Assembly: GCF_950295315.1 (NCBI RefSeq)
Contig: NC_080171.1
Coordinates: 118,025,247-118,089,246 of the forward strand
Length of the DNA stretch: 64,000 bases
From: Erinaceus europaeus
Lineage: Eukaryota > Chordata > Mammalia > Eulipotyphla > Erinaceidae
Reading direction: 5' to 3'
A program made the position numbers and the translations under genes. Shown piece after piece: positions 53,389-63,947 of the stretch (the first letter of the stretch is position 1; each line of letters begins with the position of its first letter). The notes below the pieces were generated by a model. The model had not been told where the DNA came from, did not search any database, and worked only from the letters and a program-made list of their open reading frames with translations.

Positions 53389-54147
53389 CAATGATAATAT
53401 CTAGTTTAGTCTTCCTGGCAGGAAAGAAGGCTACAAAAAGACCATGAAAGTGGTAGTTCTCTGTCATATAGCGGGCAAATTTGGCCCATGTACAAACATA
53501 GAAATGTCATAGACAGCATCCTCTCTCCCCACTCTCACATGAAACTGAGACGCAGGGCATCCAACTAAGTGACCTCATTATGTTTATGCCAAATAAAGTT
53601 ATGAAGGGCTGGTCATCTTCTGCCTTTGACCATCAGACTGACTGCCCCATGACGATCAGAGTCCCACACAGTGGAAGGCATTAGCTAGGTCTCTCAGAGA
53701 ACAGCATCATGTCCTGTCTCTGGAAATCCTGTGGCATCTCATGATGGTGCTCTCTAAAACGGAAATTTCCTACGCAGACACCATGCCTTTCGGTAACCTG
53801 GTACTTCTTGCTCTCTGAGAAGACGGCATTGTGCACCATCTACCCCAGTGCTAGCATCTTCAGTCTTTGAGCTGCTCACTGCGCCATAAGATTTGTCAAA
53901 ACAGTCTAGGTTTTTTTTTTTTTTCTGAAAGGGATTTTGAAGTCCCTTTAGTCCTAGTCATTATAAAAAATGCGACAAAAAAAAAAAAAAGCAGTGTCAT
54001 GCCTTGTTGAATATTCACAATCTGTTGACCCTGGGGGCTTCAAATTAGACATTGCATTTGGCAGTAGAAGAATTAAGAATGAGTATGAAATCCCACTTTA
54101 TGAATTCTTTTGATGGAAAGCAAGTACAGGAGTGGTATGAATCAAAT
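53389..54147. other. Unannotated stretch
   Basis: No recognised repeat. Contains T- and A-runs near 53910 and 53977. Confidence 0.4.
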
Positions 54148-54158
54148 GTTTCTGCCCA

Positions 54159-55546
54159 AAGATACAGATGAGTGTGGGATGATCCCACTCGTCAACAGAA
54201 GTTGAGGAAGAAGATCTGAAAGGGAAACTAAAAGCAGGACCTGACCAAATTGTAAGTAGGGCACCAAAGTAAAAGCCGTGTGGTGAGGGGTAGACATGCA
54301 GCTTCCTGGGACAGTGGGGGGTGGGAGTGGGTAGGAGGGATGGGTCACAGTCTTTTGGTGGTGGGACTGGTGTTTATGTACACTCCTAGTAAAATGTAGT
54401 CATATAAATCACTAGTTAATTAATACGAGAGGGGGAAAATTAATTGTATGTCTCGAAGTTTTTCAAAACACAAACTGAATCTTTTTAATATATAGGCTGT
54501 GTATTTGATATGCGGACTCTCTCTAAACCAAGTAGATCAGAAGCAACCAATAGCACAGCTATATATACAAGATACTGGGTACTGTACAGCAAACCCTAAC
54601 AAAAGGACTTTTCAAAGTTAACCCAATTACCAAATAATGTGATGATAACATTAACTATTGATTGTCTTTTTGAACCCTAAGACAGCAGGAACCTCACATC
54701 TCCACTATAGAGCCTCTACTTCTCCCAGTCCTGGAACCCTTGGATAGGGCCCACTTTCCCATATGCCTCTCCCAATCCATATCAAATAATATTGCATCTG
54801 CCGATCGCAACCTAATCTACACAGTGATTGCCACCTCAACATGCTTCACTTCAGACTGTGTCCAGAGACTTCATGTGTGGAATGACAACCCTTCAGCTTC
54901 ATTACTCGGGTGAGACCTTTCCTTTCATAGTATACTCTAATTCCGTCTCAGGTGGTTCACTTTCTAACAAAGCCCCAAAACCTAGATATACACCAGTTTC
55001 TGTGAGAGAGAGCATATGTTCACACGTATCCATAAACTAGTGCAAAATATATACCTGAAAGCAGAAGTACACTAGAGTTTGCAGTGAGTATTCCCCTAAC
55101 ACTTCCTCTCCACTATTCCAAGTTTTGGGTCCATGATTGCTCAACAATTTGTTTGGCTTTGTATGTTAACTCTCTTTTCAGTCACGAGGTTCCAGATGTC
55201 ATCAGGATGCCGGCCAGGCTTCCCTGGACTGAAGACCCCACCAATGTGTCCTGGAGCTCCTCCTCCCCAGAGACCCACCCTACTAGGGAAAGAGAGAGGC
55301 AGACTGGGAGTGTGGACCGACCAGTCAATGCCCATGTTCAGCGGGGAAACAATTACAGAAGCCAGACCTTCCACCTTCTACAACCCACAATGACCCTGGG
55401 TCCATGCTCCCAGAGGGATAGAGAATGGGAAAGCTATCAGGGGAGGGGATATGGAGATTGGGTGGTGGGAATTGTGTGGAGCTGTACCCTTCCTACCCTA
55501 TGGTTTTGTTAATTTATCCTTTCTTAAATAAATTTAAAAAAAAAAA
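54159..55546 (+). mobile_element. L1 copy: ORF2 end plus long composite 3' UTR, with 11-bp target duplication
   Basis: Direct repeat 'gtttctgccca' at 54148-54158 and 55547-55557. Contents in order: ORF2-end words ('tgggatgatcccactcgtca'); an internal L1-like terminus ('ggtggtgggactggtgttta' to 'cactagttaattaatacg'); an upstream UTR part that matches the inverted segment of the 29.1-30.9 kb copy; then the standard L1-3E terminal module and a poly(A) tail. Confidence 0.85.
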
Positions 55547-55557
55547 GTTTCTGCCCA

Positions 55558-55944
55558 TGGAAACACACTAGTACCTGTAGATTCATGAGTGTTTTGCAGA
55601 AAGTTACCCAAGTAATCTAACATGCAGGTCATCTCCTGTCTTTACTCTCCTGACACAATTCTCTTTCAATTCTTGCCACAAAGCCAGATGGCTGAATATA
55701 ACTGCAGAGAGATTAAAATGCATTCTTTACTCAGGACAAAGAAAGTTTGATGATCTCAAGACTCTCTCAGTAAGCCCTTCCCTCGACCGCCAATGACTAT
55801 AAGTCACTGCGAAGTTTATTCCATTAGGTTTCATACACAGTGCAGGCTTCTAACCATGAGTCTATGAGGCATAACACAATGGCTACTATAAATGGAAATA
55901 CGGTATCAGTAGATAGACACAGGATTTCTTTCTTTCTTTGTCTT
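55558..55944. other. Unannotated stretch
   Basis: No recognised feature. Confidence 0.4.
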
Positions 55945-56660
55945 TTTTGCTTTTAATTTTTTTATTTAAATTTATAAAATGGAAATATTGACAAGACTAT
56001 AGGATAAGAGGGGTACATTTCCACACAATTCCTACCCCCAGAGCTCCACATCCAATCCTCTCCCTTGATAGCTTTCCTATTCGTTATCCCTCTGGGAGTA
56101 TGGACCCAGGGTCATTATGGGATGCAGAAGGTGGAAGGTCTGGCTTCTGTAATTGCTTCCCCACTGAACATGGGTGTTGGCAAATAAATCCATAATCCTA
56201 GCCTCTCTCTCTCTCTCTTTCTCTAGTGGGGTGGGTCTTTGGGGAAGCAGGGCTCTAAGACACATTGGTGGGGTCATCTGCCCAGAGAAATCCAGTTGGC
56301 ATTATGGTATCATATGGATCCTTGTGGCTGAAAAAAGAAGTTAAGATATAAAGCAGAACAAATTGTTGACTAATCATGAACCTAAAGGCAAGAATATTAC
56401 AGATGAAGATTGGGGGGGGTCTCCATTTTGGAAAAAGTTAGTAGGTCTATTTTAAATGTATTCCAAAAGGCCCATGACTTTACTTATTTTTGCCTGCACC
56501 TGACATCTAATATCCAGGTGGACCCAGGTTATTATCTGCGGAGATGGTGTCATAGTTGGAAAAAGGACTGGAAAGCTGGATCAGGGAAGAAAGTAGCTCC
56601 CAAATATGGGGAAAGTATATAAATACTGTTGACTGTAAGCCCCATCGATCTGAGCTGGAC
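55945..56660 (-). mobile_element. L1-3E 3' UTR, antisense
   Basis: Inverted poly(A) side at the left, terminal module to about 56340, then the upstream part ('gagatggtgtcatagttgga', 'gggaaagtatataaatactg') ending near 'catcgatctgagctgg'. Longest uninverted antisense copy. Confidence 0.88.
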
Positions 56661-57094
56661 GCACACAATTTCTAATCATGTAGATGTGGTGGGGGAGTGA
56701 AAAGTGCAAAGACCCAGCTGATAGAAGAGAGTGGGGCTGGTGGGCCACGTGGCCTCTGCATTTGGTGGGTGGGCGACCAGCCACATGGCGCTGGATGTGG
56801 CCAACCACATGTGAAACCAAGTCTCCTTGGAGTCTCTCAGGAACTAGTGGGGGAATGGAACTCCAAGAGTTTCCACGTGCAAAGAAGCAAAGGACTTAAA
56901 TGAGACAACTGGGTGCTGCACAGAGAAAAAAAACAAGTTGAAACTGAGAGCATAAAGAGAAGTGAAATTTAATTAAAGTTAACACACTATCAATACCCCC
57001 TCTACAGTTGAGTTTGGTTATTGGGTATATAAGATGATTCTGAAAACTGCATTGAACAAAAGTCTTATCGTCTCAGTAATCCAGTTATCTTGCA
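56661..57094. other. Unannotated stretch
   Basis: No repeat recognised; 56690-56900 is GC-richer. Confidence 0.4.
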
Positions 57095-57111
57095 TATAAA
57101 GAATTACCAGG

Positions 57112-57157
57112 TTGTGGTCCAGGAGGTGGTGTAGTAGTAAAGCTTTGGACTCTCAAG
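57112..57157 (+). mobile_element. 46-bp tailless SINE-E head insertion with exact 17-bp target duplication
   Basis: 'tataaagaattaccagg' at 57095-57111 and 57158-57174 brackets only the 5' half of a tRNA-like SINE ('ggaggtggtgtagtagtaaa' to 'ggactctcaag'). There is no B box, no CT tract and no A-tail. The same head begins the fuller SINE-E at 58176. Confidence 0.85.
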
Positions 57158-57174
57158 TATAAAGAATTACCAGG

Positions 57175-57298
57175 GGCTGGGAAAATAGCACAGTGGCTAT
57201 ACAACAAGACTTTCGTACCTGAGTTACTAGGGATTCAAGGTTCAAGCCCTAGAACCACTATAAACCAGAGATGAGCAGTGTTCTAGGAATAAATAAGT
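57175..57298 (+). mobile_element. SINE-C
   Basis: 'ggctgggaaaatagcacagt' head, 'aggttcaagccctagaacca', 'agatgagcagtgttctagga' and AAATAAG tail. It follows the tailless insertion without a gap. Confidence 0.82.
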
Positions 57299-58175
57299 CA
57301 TAAGAAAGAATAGTCAGTGGCAATTAATGCTTATCTTGCAGAGTTTAAAAAGCAAGGAGACGAAGACTCATTAGATCTCTCTCCTGGGAAGTCACCGTGT
57401 ATACAACCCAGGACTCAAGCCCCCAGAGCGACACATGGAGTGCTAAGGTTCTAGAGGAGGCCTCAGTGCTGTGGTGGCTCCCACTGTGGTGGCTCTCACG
57501 GTGGTGTCTCTCTCTCTATCACTCTGAAAAATTAACCTACAGCAAAGACGTCCCTGTGAAAAGAAAACAAATACATGTATACAAGAGGGTAGATGTGAAG
57601 AACCTGTCTCTCAACACTAGAAGCTGCTATGTGCGACCTTGTTCTTGAGCGTCACAAGCTGGAGACACCCCTCTCTGGTGCACACTTTGGAGCACATCTT
57701 GGAGAAAGGGTGTTGTACACAGCGTGTTGTATAGAGCAAGGCTTTGCAGGTCTACTGAAGGGCAGTTCACACAGGATGCAGATGCAAGAACTGACCAGAA
57801 CTGGCATACTTGTGTATACATATATGCACACACACACACACACACACACATATAATACTTATGTGTATATATTAAATAAAAGGGGATGAAAAGGCAGTGA
57901 AATGATGCATGTCCAAGGCCCTGGCATCACAAAAATAAGTTGATAAGACAGACAAGCTGGCAAAAAAAGATGTACTCTTAGGCTTGATTAAATTTATGAT
58001 GATTATTAGATGGGATAGAAAGCGAGGGTGGGAAGGACAGGTTGAGGGTCTCTCTGATTGGATGGCACAGTAACTTGAGGGGAAGGCAGTTTTATGCACA
58101 TACAAAGATGTAAAAATATAACCCTAAATTTTAATAGTCTTCTAACCAAAGTTAAATCAATAAAAATTAATTATT
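57299..58175. other. Decayed SINE-like pieces and unannotated sequence
   Basis: 57390-57530 has a B-box-like 'aggactcaagcccccagagc' and a CT-rich end. 57800-57960 has a (CA)n and the word 'gcatgtccaaggccctggca' shared with 42260. Both may be old tRNA-like SINEs, but boundaries cannot be set. Confidence 0.4.
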
Positions 58176-58305
58176 TGTGGCTTGGGAGGTGGTGTAGTGA
58201 TAGAATTCTGGGCTTGCAAGCTTGAGGTCTCAAGTGTAGTTCTGACATTAGTTGATGCTCTGGTGTGTGTGTGTGTGTGTAGCTTGTAAAATAAATGAAT
58301 CAATA
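58176..58305 (+). mobile_element. SINE-E
   Basis: 'gcttgggaggtggtgtagtg' head, then 'atgctctggtg' and a (GT)n, tail 'aaaataaatgaatcaata'. Confidence 0.65.
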
Positions 58306-59179
58306 TATTTGAAAAAACTTGACACAGAAACTTTAAATAATTTATTTAAATAGAATTCTATCTAGGAAGAGCTGAAAGCAGAGTCCAAGGCATTCTGACT
58401 CACTGTGGTAGCAGGTCGCAGTCCTACAAGAGTTCTCAGCACTGACAAAATTGTCAGTTGTGGTTTCAAACCACTTTTGTATGTACAAACCACCATTTTC
58501 CCTTCTCAAATTTCTAGTCCCTGTTCTCATCCACATGCCAGGCTGATGCAGTTATGCAAAGCTCAGGAAATAAATTCCTCCCTAAGAAATGATTTATAAC
58601 GTTACAGTCGAAGGTTCAAACGTCAGAATAAATCAGGTCCAATTTTTCTCTGTGTTCTTCTACATCATTTATCTTTCTCTTATCCCATCTCCCTGCCTTT
58701 TTCACTCCATTCTGTACAAATGAGCTCATAAGCAACACAGAGGCATGAAGTTCATAGTCCTTTTGCTTTCTCCTTCTGTCACAGGAATGTGGTGGCATCC
58801 CTCCTCACTCCCAGAACCTGCATTCCCTTTTCCATGATCCCACTCACTGGTTCACCACCCAACTAGAAAGCATGGCCCAAACGTTGGCCTCAAAGCAACT
58901 CTACAAATGGATGAGGTTCATGTGTTGGCCAGCTGAAATCAGCACAGCCTTGCTGAATGGCTCTAACCATCCAGATGGTGTTCTGAATAATCAAGAAAAG
59001 TGGCAAATAAGCAAGCATGATGTATTGGTCTCCTGTGACAAAAGCAAGATCAGATGTCTCAAAAGTATCCCAACAATTGCTAAGGCCTTCAGCACTATGC
59101 CTAGTAAGATGAGATCTGATTGTTCATCCAAGGACTGACTTCTGTGCCTTTCTCATGAACATATGCAATGAGTTTGTGT
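58306..59179. other. Unannotated stretch
   Basis: About 870 bp with no recognised repeat. An 88-codon plus-strand open frame (58872-59138) has no known domain and no clear splice sites. Confidence 0.4.
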
Positions 59180-59195
59180 AAGAAACTGTGTCTGG

Positions 59196-59548
59196 TGGGG
59201 GTCGGCCGGTGGCGCAGCGGGTTAAGCGCATGTGGTGCAAAAAGCGCAAGGACCGACGGAAGGATCCCGGTTCGAGCCCCCGGCTCCCCACCTGCAGGGG
59301 AGTCGCTTCACAGGCGGTGAAGCAGGTCTGCAAGTGTCTGTCTTTCTCTCCCCCTCTCTGTCTTCCCCTCCTCTCTCCATTTCTCTCTGTCCTGTCCAAC
59401 AACAAAAATAACAACCACAACGAGGCTACAACAACAAGGGCAACAAAAAGGGGGGGGGGGAATGGCCTCCAGGAGCGGTGGATTCATGTTGCAGGCACCG
59501 AGCCCAGCAATAACCCTGGAGGGGGAAAAAAAAAAAAAAAAGAAGAAG
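59196..59548 (+). mobile_element. SINE-A long form, first in a stack
   Basis: Target repeat 'aagaaactgtgtctgg' at 59180-59195 and 59549-59564. A box 'TGGCGCAGCGGG' at 59210-59221 and B box 'GGTTCGAGCCC' at 59269-59279 are intact. 3' block and A17 tail complete. Confidence 0.95.
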
Positions 59549-59564
59549 AAGAAACTGTGTCTGG

Positions 59565-59847
59565 GGAGTAGGGTGATAGCACAGCGAGTTAAGTGCAAGT
59601 GGTGCAAAAGCACAAGGACCGGCTGAAGGATCCGGGTTCAAGCCTCCCCATCTGCAGGGGAGTCGCTTCACAGGCGGTGAAGCAGGTCTGCAGGTGTCTA
59701 TCTTTCTCTCCCCCTCTGTCTTCCTCTCCTCTCTCCATTTCTCTCTGTCCTATCCAACAACGACGACATCAATAATAACTACAACAATAAAACAACAAGG
59801 GTAACAAAAGGGAATAAATAAATAAATAAATATTTATTTAAAAAAAT
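59565..59847 (+). mobile_element. SINE-A, second in the stack
   Basis: Begins right after the second target copy and ends before a third copy ('aaactgtgtctgg', 59848-59860). Tail of AAAT units. Confidence 0.93.
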
Positions 59848-59860
59848 AAACTGTGTCTGG

Positions 59861-60346
59861 GGAGAAGACACAATGGTTATGCAAAAAACTCTCATACCTG
59901 AGGCTCCAAGGTCCTAGGTTCAATCCCCAGCACCACCAAGAGCCAGAGCTGAGTAGTGCTCTAGTCTTTCACTGTGTCTTTCTCACTGCATTTCTCTCTC
60001 ATTAAAATAAAATAAAATTTTAAATATTTTATTTATTTATTCCCTTTTTTGTTGCCCTTGTTTTTCATTGTTGTAGTTACTACTGTTGTTGTTCTTATTG
60101 ATGCCATCATTGTTAGATAGGACAGAGAGAAATGGAGATAGGAGGGGAAGACAGAGAGGGGGAGAGAAAGACAGACACCTGCAGACCTGCTTCACCGCCT
60201 GTGAAGCGACTCCCCTGCAGGTGGGGAGCCAGGAGCTCGAACGGGGATCCTTCCACCGGTCCTTGCATTTTGTGCCATGTGTGCTTAACCCGCTGCGCTA
60301 CTACCCAACTCCCAAAACAAAATTTTTAAATAGTAAAAATAAATAA
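59861..60346 (+). mobile_element. SINE-C, third in the stack, split by an antisense SINE-A
   Basis: 'aagacacaatggttatgcaa' head, 'taggttcaatccccagcacc' B box, A-rich tail. The tail is interrupted at about 60023-60313 and resumes as 'gtaaaaataaataag' before a fourth, changed target copy ('gagaaactgcatctg', 60347-60361). Confidence 0.85.
60023..60313 (-). mobile_element. SINE-A, antisense, nested in the SINE-C tail
   Basis: 'ccttttttgttgcccttgtt' to head complement 'gctactacccaactccc'. Near-repeat 'aaaataaaattttaaata'/'aaaacaaaatttttaaata' flanks it. Confidence 0.92.
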
Positions 60347-60364
60347 GAGAAACTGCATCTGCTT

Positions 60365-61540
60365 TGTCTTAGCAACCAATTTAATACAAAGGACCCAAGA
60401 ATATATAGTGGAAAATGAAGTTTCTTCAATTAAAGTTATTGAGAAAACTGCACAATCATGTGCAAAAGAGTAAAACTAAACCATTCACACCATGCCCTCC
60501 AAAATTAAGTCAAAATACATTAAAGACTTGCATGTAAGTGAACCCTGAAACAATAATATTCATAGGAAAAAAAAAAACATTGGCAGTACAGTATTCAACA
60601 CTAACCTTAGAAATATCTTTGGAGATTCAACCCCAGCAGTATAGGAGACAAAAGGAAAATAAACAAATCGGACATCAAACTCCCATACAGTGAAAGAAAC
60701 TATTATCAACATGAAGAGGCACCCTACAGAATGAGAGAAGGTATTTGCCAAACACATATCCAACAAGAGATTGGTGTCCAAAATATATAAAGAATTCAAA
60801 CACAACATCAAAACAGGACATTTAAAAAGTAGGCGAAGGATCTAAATAAACACTACTGAGAGGAAGGCATAAGATGACTAGCAACATATGAAAATATATT
60901 TATCATCTATCACCATTATGGGTATGCAAATCAAGACAACGATATATAATTTCCTACCCCTATGCGAATAACTGTTATCCAAAGACAAGAAACAACAAGT
61001 ATTGGAGAAAATATAGAGCAAAGAGATCTGCGTACACCTATGTCCATAGCAGCATCATTTGTAATGGCCAAGAGCTGGAAGCAACCCAGATGCCCAAGGA
61101 CAGATGAGTGACTAAGGAAGTTGTGGTGTATATACACACTGAAATATTACTCGGCTATCAAGAATGATGAGGTCACCTTCTTCACCTTATCGTGGATGGA
61201 GCTTGAAGGAATCATGTGAAGTGAAATAAGCCAGAAAGAGAAAGATGACTATGGGATGATCTCACTCATGGGCAGAAGTTAAGAAGCAAGAACAGAAATC
61301 AGAAACATAAAGTCAAACTTGGATTGGTTTGGTGTATTGCACCAAAGCAAATCACTGTGGGGAAAGAGGCCAGGGAGAGGGGTGGGACGAGGGGGTCTTT
61401 TCGGTGCTGGTACACAGTGATGGACTTAATTTTGGGCTGACAGTGTTTTGTAGACACTTATCTTGGTGAGATGAGGAACTGTACCCATGTGCCAACAACG
61501 ATGCTGTTAACCATTAACCTCTCAATAAAAAATAATAACA
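60365..61540 (+). mobile_element. L1 ORF2 C-terminal region and 3' UTR
   Basis: Follows ORF2 order over about 850 bp ('caagaatatatagtggaaaa', 'cattaaagacttgcatgtaa', 'tgccaaacacatatccaaca', 'gcaacccagatgcccaagga', 'gatgatctcactcatgggca'), then a 3' UTR ('gtattgcaccaaagcaaatc') ending 'cctctcaataaaaaataata'. Frameshifts and stops throughout. Confidence 0.9.
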
Positions 61541-61543
61541 AAT

Positions 61544-61691
61544 GGGGCCAGTAGGAGGACGGTAGCTTAGTAGGTTAAGCGCATATGTCACAAAGCCCAT
61601 CCTTGCGCTCCAAAGTCAAAGGTTCAGTCCCCCATACCACCATAAAGCAGAGCTGATCAATGTTCTCTAAAATAAAAATAAGTAAGTAAAA
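61544..61691 (+). mobile_element. Chimeric SINE: SINE-A head on SINE-C body
   Basis: 5' part reads as SINE-A ('ggacggtagcttagtaggtt', 'gcgcatatgtcacaaagc'). From about 61607 it reads as SINE-C ('aaaggttcagtcccccatac', 'agcagagctgatcaatgttc') with an AAATAAG tail. Confidence 0.75.
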
Positions 61692-61835
61692 GCCTTCTTG
61701 GAGTAGGACACCAAAGTAAAAATCTCTGGGTTGAGGGGGAGGAGGGAGACAGTCTTTTGGTGGTGGGAATGGTGTTTATGTACACTCCTATTAACTTGTA
61801 GTCATATAAATCACTATTTAATTAATATGAAAGAA
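61692..61835 (+). mobile_element. L1 3' end
   Basis: 'acaccaaagtaaaaatctct', 'ttggtggtgggaatggtgtt', terminus 'atttaattaatatgaaagaa'. It ends at the point that is internal in the 54.1-55.5 kb copy. Confidence 0.82.
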
Positions 61836-61837
61836 AA

Positions 61838-61955
61838 CAGCAGGGAGGATAGCAGATTTGTTGTGCAAAATATTTTAGTGCCTGAACCTCTAAGATTCCA
61901 GGTTCAATCCCAGACATCACCATAAACCAAAAGAAGTGAGCCAAGCTCTGGAAGA
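61838..61955 (+). mobile_element. SINE-C, decayed
   Basis: 'gcagggaggatagcagattt' head and 'aggttcaatcccagacatca' B box. Confidence 0.7.
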
Positions 61956-62071
61956 AAAAAAGTCCTTATACTATCTTCAGTACCAACACTCAGTTTCCCT
62001 GGAAGAAGCAACATTTGCTTTCAGAGTTTCCAGTGGCGAGAGCTGGTCCTAGATCAGAAATATGGGCTGGC

Positions 62072-62321
62072 GGGAGTCGGGCGGTAGCGCAACCGGTTAA
62101 GCGCACGTGGTGCAAAGCGCAAGGACCTGCGGAAGGATCCGGATTCGAGCACCCGGCTCCCCACCTGCAGGGAAGTCGAGTCACAGGCAGTGAAGCAGGT
62201 CTGCAGGTGTCTGTCTTTCTCTCCCTCTCTCTCTCTTCCCCTCCTCTCTCCATGTCTGTCTGTCCTATCCACAACAACTACAACAATAAAATAAAAGGGA
62301 ATAAATAAATTTAAAAAAAAA
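62072..62321 (+). mobile_element. SINE-A with 16-bp target duplication
   Basis: 'agaaatatgggctggc' at 62056-62071 and, with one change, 62322-62337. A box 'TAGCGCAACCGG' at 62085-62096. One of the less decayed heads. Confidence 0.95.
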
Positions 62322-62337
62322 AGAAATAGGGGCTGGC

Positions 62338-62730
62338 TGGGTTCTTAATTCTGTCCTGTTTGTTAAAATGTTTGAAGATTGTTTGGATGTCTTTTTCGGT
62401 GTCAACCAAGAAGGAAGTGTTGGTACACTGTGTCCCCAAACATTTGTCTACTCTAATGATCTCCATCTCTAGTGTTAGCCGGTTAAACTGGGGGAAAATA
62501 TGGACTGGATTCTGGGTTACATGTCTCCTAACAATTGTCACATGTCTAACAATGTTATAAATGGTGAATCATCTGCTCCCTGTGAGTACCTCCTTCTTGG
62601 GAATAAAGTGGACATGTTGAAGGGGACATTTTGCAAATGTCAGGCTTCTTGGCAGCCAGGTCTCTCTCTACTCATCAGACCGTGGGGAGGGGAGGAAAAG
62701 AAAACTATTCTGTAGTTGACAGAATAGAAC
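62338..62730. other. Unannotated stretch
   Basis: No recognised repeat or coding signal. Confidence 0.4.
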
Positions 62731-62739
62731 GCTTTCATT

Positions 62740-63018
62740 TTTAAAAAAATATTTATTTATTTATTCCCTTTTGTTGCCCTTGTTGTAGTTACCGTTGTTG
62801 TTACTGATGTCGACATTATTGGATAGGACAGAGAGAAATGGAGAGAGGAGGGAAAGACAGAGAAGGGGAGGGAAAGACAGACACCTGCAGACCTGCTTCA
62901 CCGCCTGTGAAGTGACTTCCCTGCAGGTGGGGAGCCGGGGGCTCGAACCCGGATCCTTATACCCGTCCCAGCGCTTTGCACCACCTGCGCTTAACCTGCT
63001 GCGCTACCGCTTGACTCC
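62740..63018 (-). mobile_element. SINE-A, antisense, next to an antisense SINE-C inside one target duplication
   Basis: 'ccttttgttgcccttgttgt' to head complement 'gcgctaccgcttgactccc'. The direct repeat 'gctttcatt' (62731-62739 and 63149-63157) encloses both this element and the SINE-C to its right. Confidence 0.92.
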
Positions 63019-63148
63019 CTTTTTTTTTTCAACCAGGGCCCTGCTCAACTCTAGCTTACAGTGGTAGAGGGGATTGAACCTGGCACCTCAGAGCCTCAGG
63101 CAGGAGAGTCTCTTTGCATAACCATTATGCTAACTACCCCCCCTCAAA
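63019..63148 (-). mobile_element. SINE-C, antisense
   Basis: 'agaggggattgaacctggca' (B-box complement) and 'gcataaccattatgctaact' (head complement). Confidence 0.85.
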
Positions 63149-63284
63149 GCTTTCATTATCATGTACTTGGCCTCAGGTTCAAGCAGTGGTATGCTGCTAT
63201 ATCTCTCGTTCACTATATCTCTCTGTCTCTGTCTCTTACCTTCTATCTAGAGGAAAAGAAAAAAAATGGCTATTGTGAGTGGCA

Positions 63285-63492
63285 GAGTCAGGCAGACACC
63301 AGGACAGAGAAAAATCGAGAGAGGAGTGGAGATAGAGAGGGAGAGAGATAGACACCTGAAGACCTGCTTCTCCACTTGTGAAGCAACCCCCAGTAGGTGG
63401 GGAGCCGGGGGCTCAAACCAGGATCCTTACTCGGGTCCTTATGTTTAGTACTATGTGCGCTTAACCAGGTACACCACCACCCACCCCCTACG
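63285..63492 (-). mobile_element. SINE-A, antisense
   Basis: 'gacagagaaaaatcgagaga', 'cacctgaagacctgcttctc', B-box complement 'gggggctcaaaccaggatcc', head complement 'gtacaccaccacccaccccc'. Confidence 0.88.
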
Positions 63493-63635
63493 ATGTAGCC
63501 TCCAAGGCAAAGGCAGAGTTGAAACCCCACTGCAAGTTAGTCCAAGCAACTTTGTCAGGATTGTTCAGGTATATACGTCTTCCTCACCCACTTAACAAAT
63601 TTCATTTAAACCCATTAAAAACACAGACTTTCAAA

Positions 63636-63865
63636 AGCCTGGCAGTGATGCCCTCAGTTGAGAGCACGCGTTATAGTGCACAAGGACCTGGGTTCAAACC
63701 CCTGCTCGACTCCCTCCCCTGCCTGCAGGGAGAAGCTTCACAGGCGGTGAAGCAGTGCTACAGGTCTTTCTTATCTCTCTCTTTCTCTCTCTCTTTCCCT
63801 CTGTCCCTCCCTCCCTTCTTGATTTCCTGCTGCCTCTATCCACTAAACAAATAATACAAACGTTT
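63636..63865 (+). mobile_element. SINE-B
   Basis: 'gcctggcagtgatgccctca' head, B-box region 'gggttcaaacccctg', CT-rich middle, 'aacaaataatacaaacg' tail. Confidence 0.85.
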
Positions 63866-63947
63866 TTTATTTGAAAATCACAAAATCTCAGACTTGAACA
63901 AGACTTTGAAGTTACATCATATTTTTTTAATTTTCTTTTCTTTTTCT

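Noticed and set aside
59210..59279. Intact A and B boxes considered as a tRNA gene
   Set aside because: The acceptor stem does not close and the sequence continues into the CT-rich SINE body; it is a SINE head.
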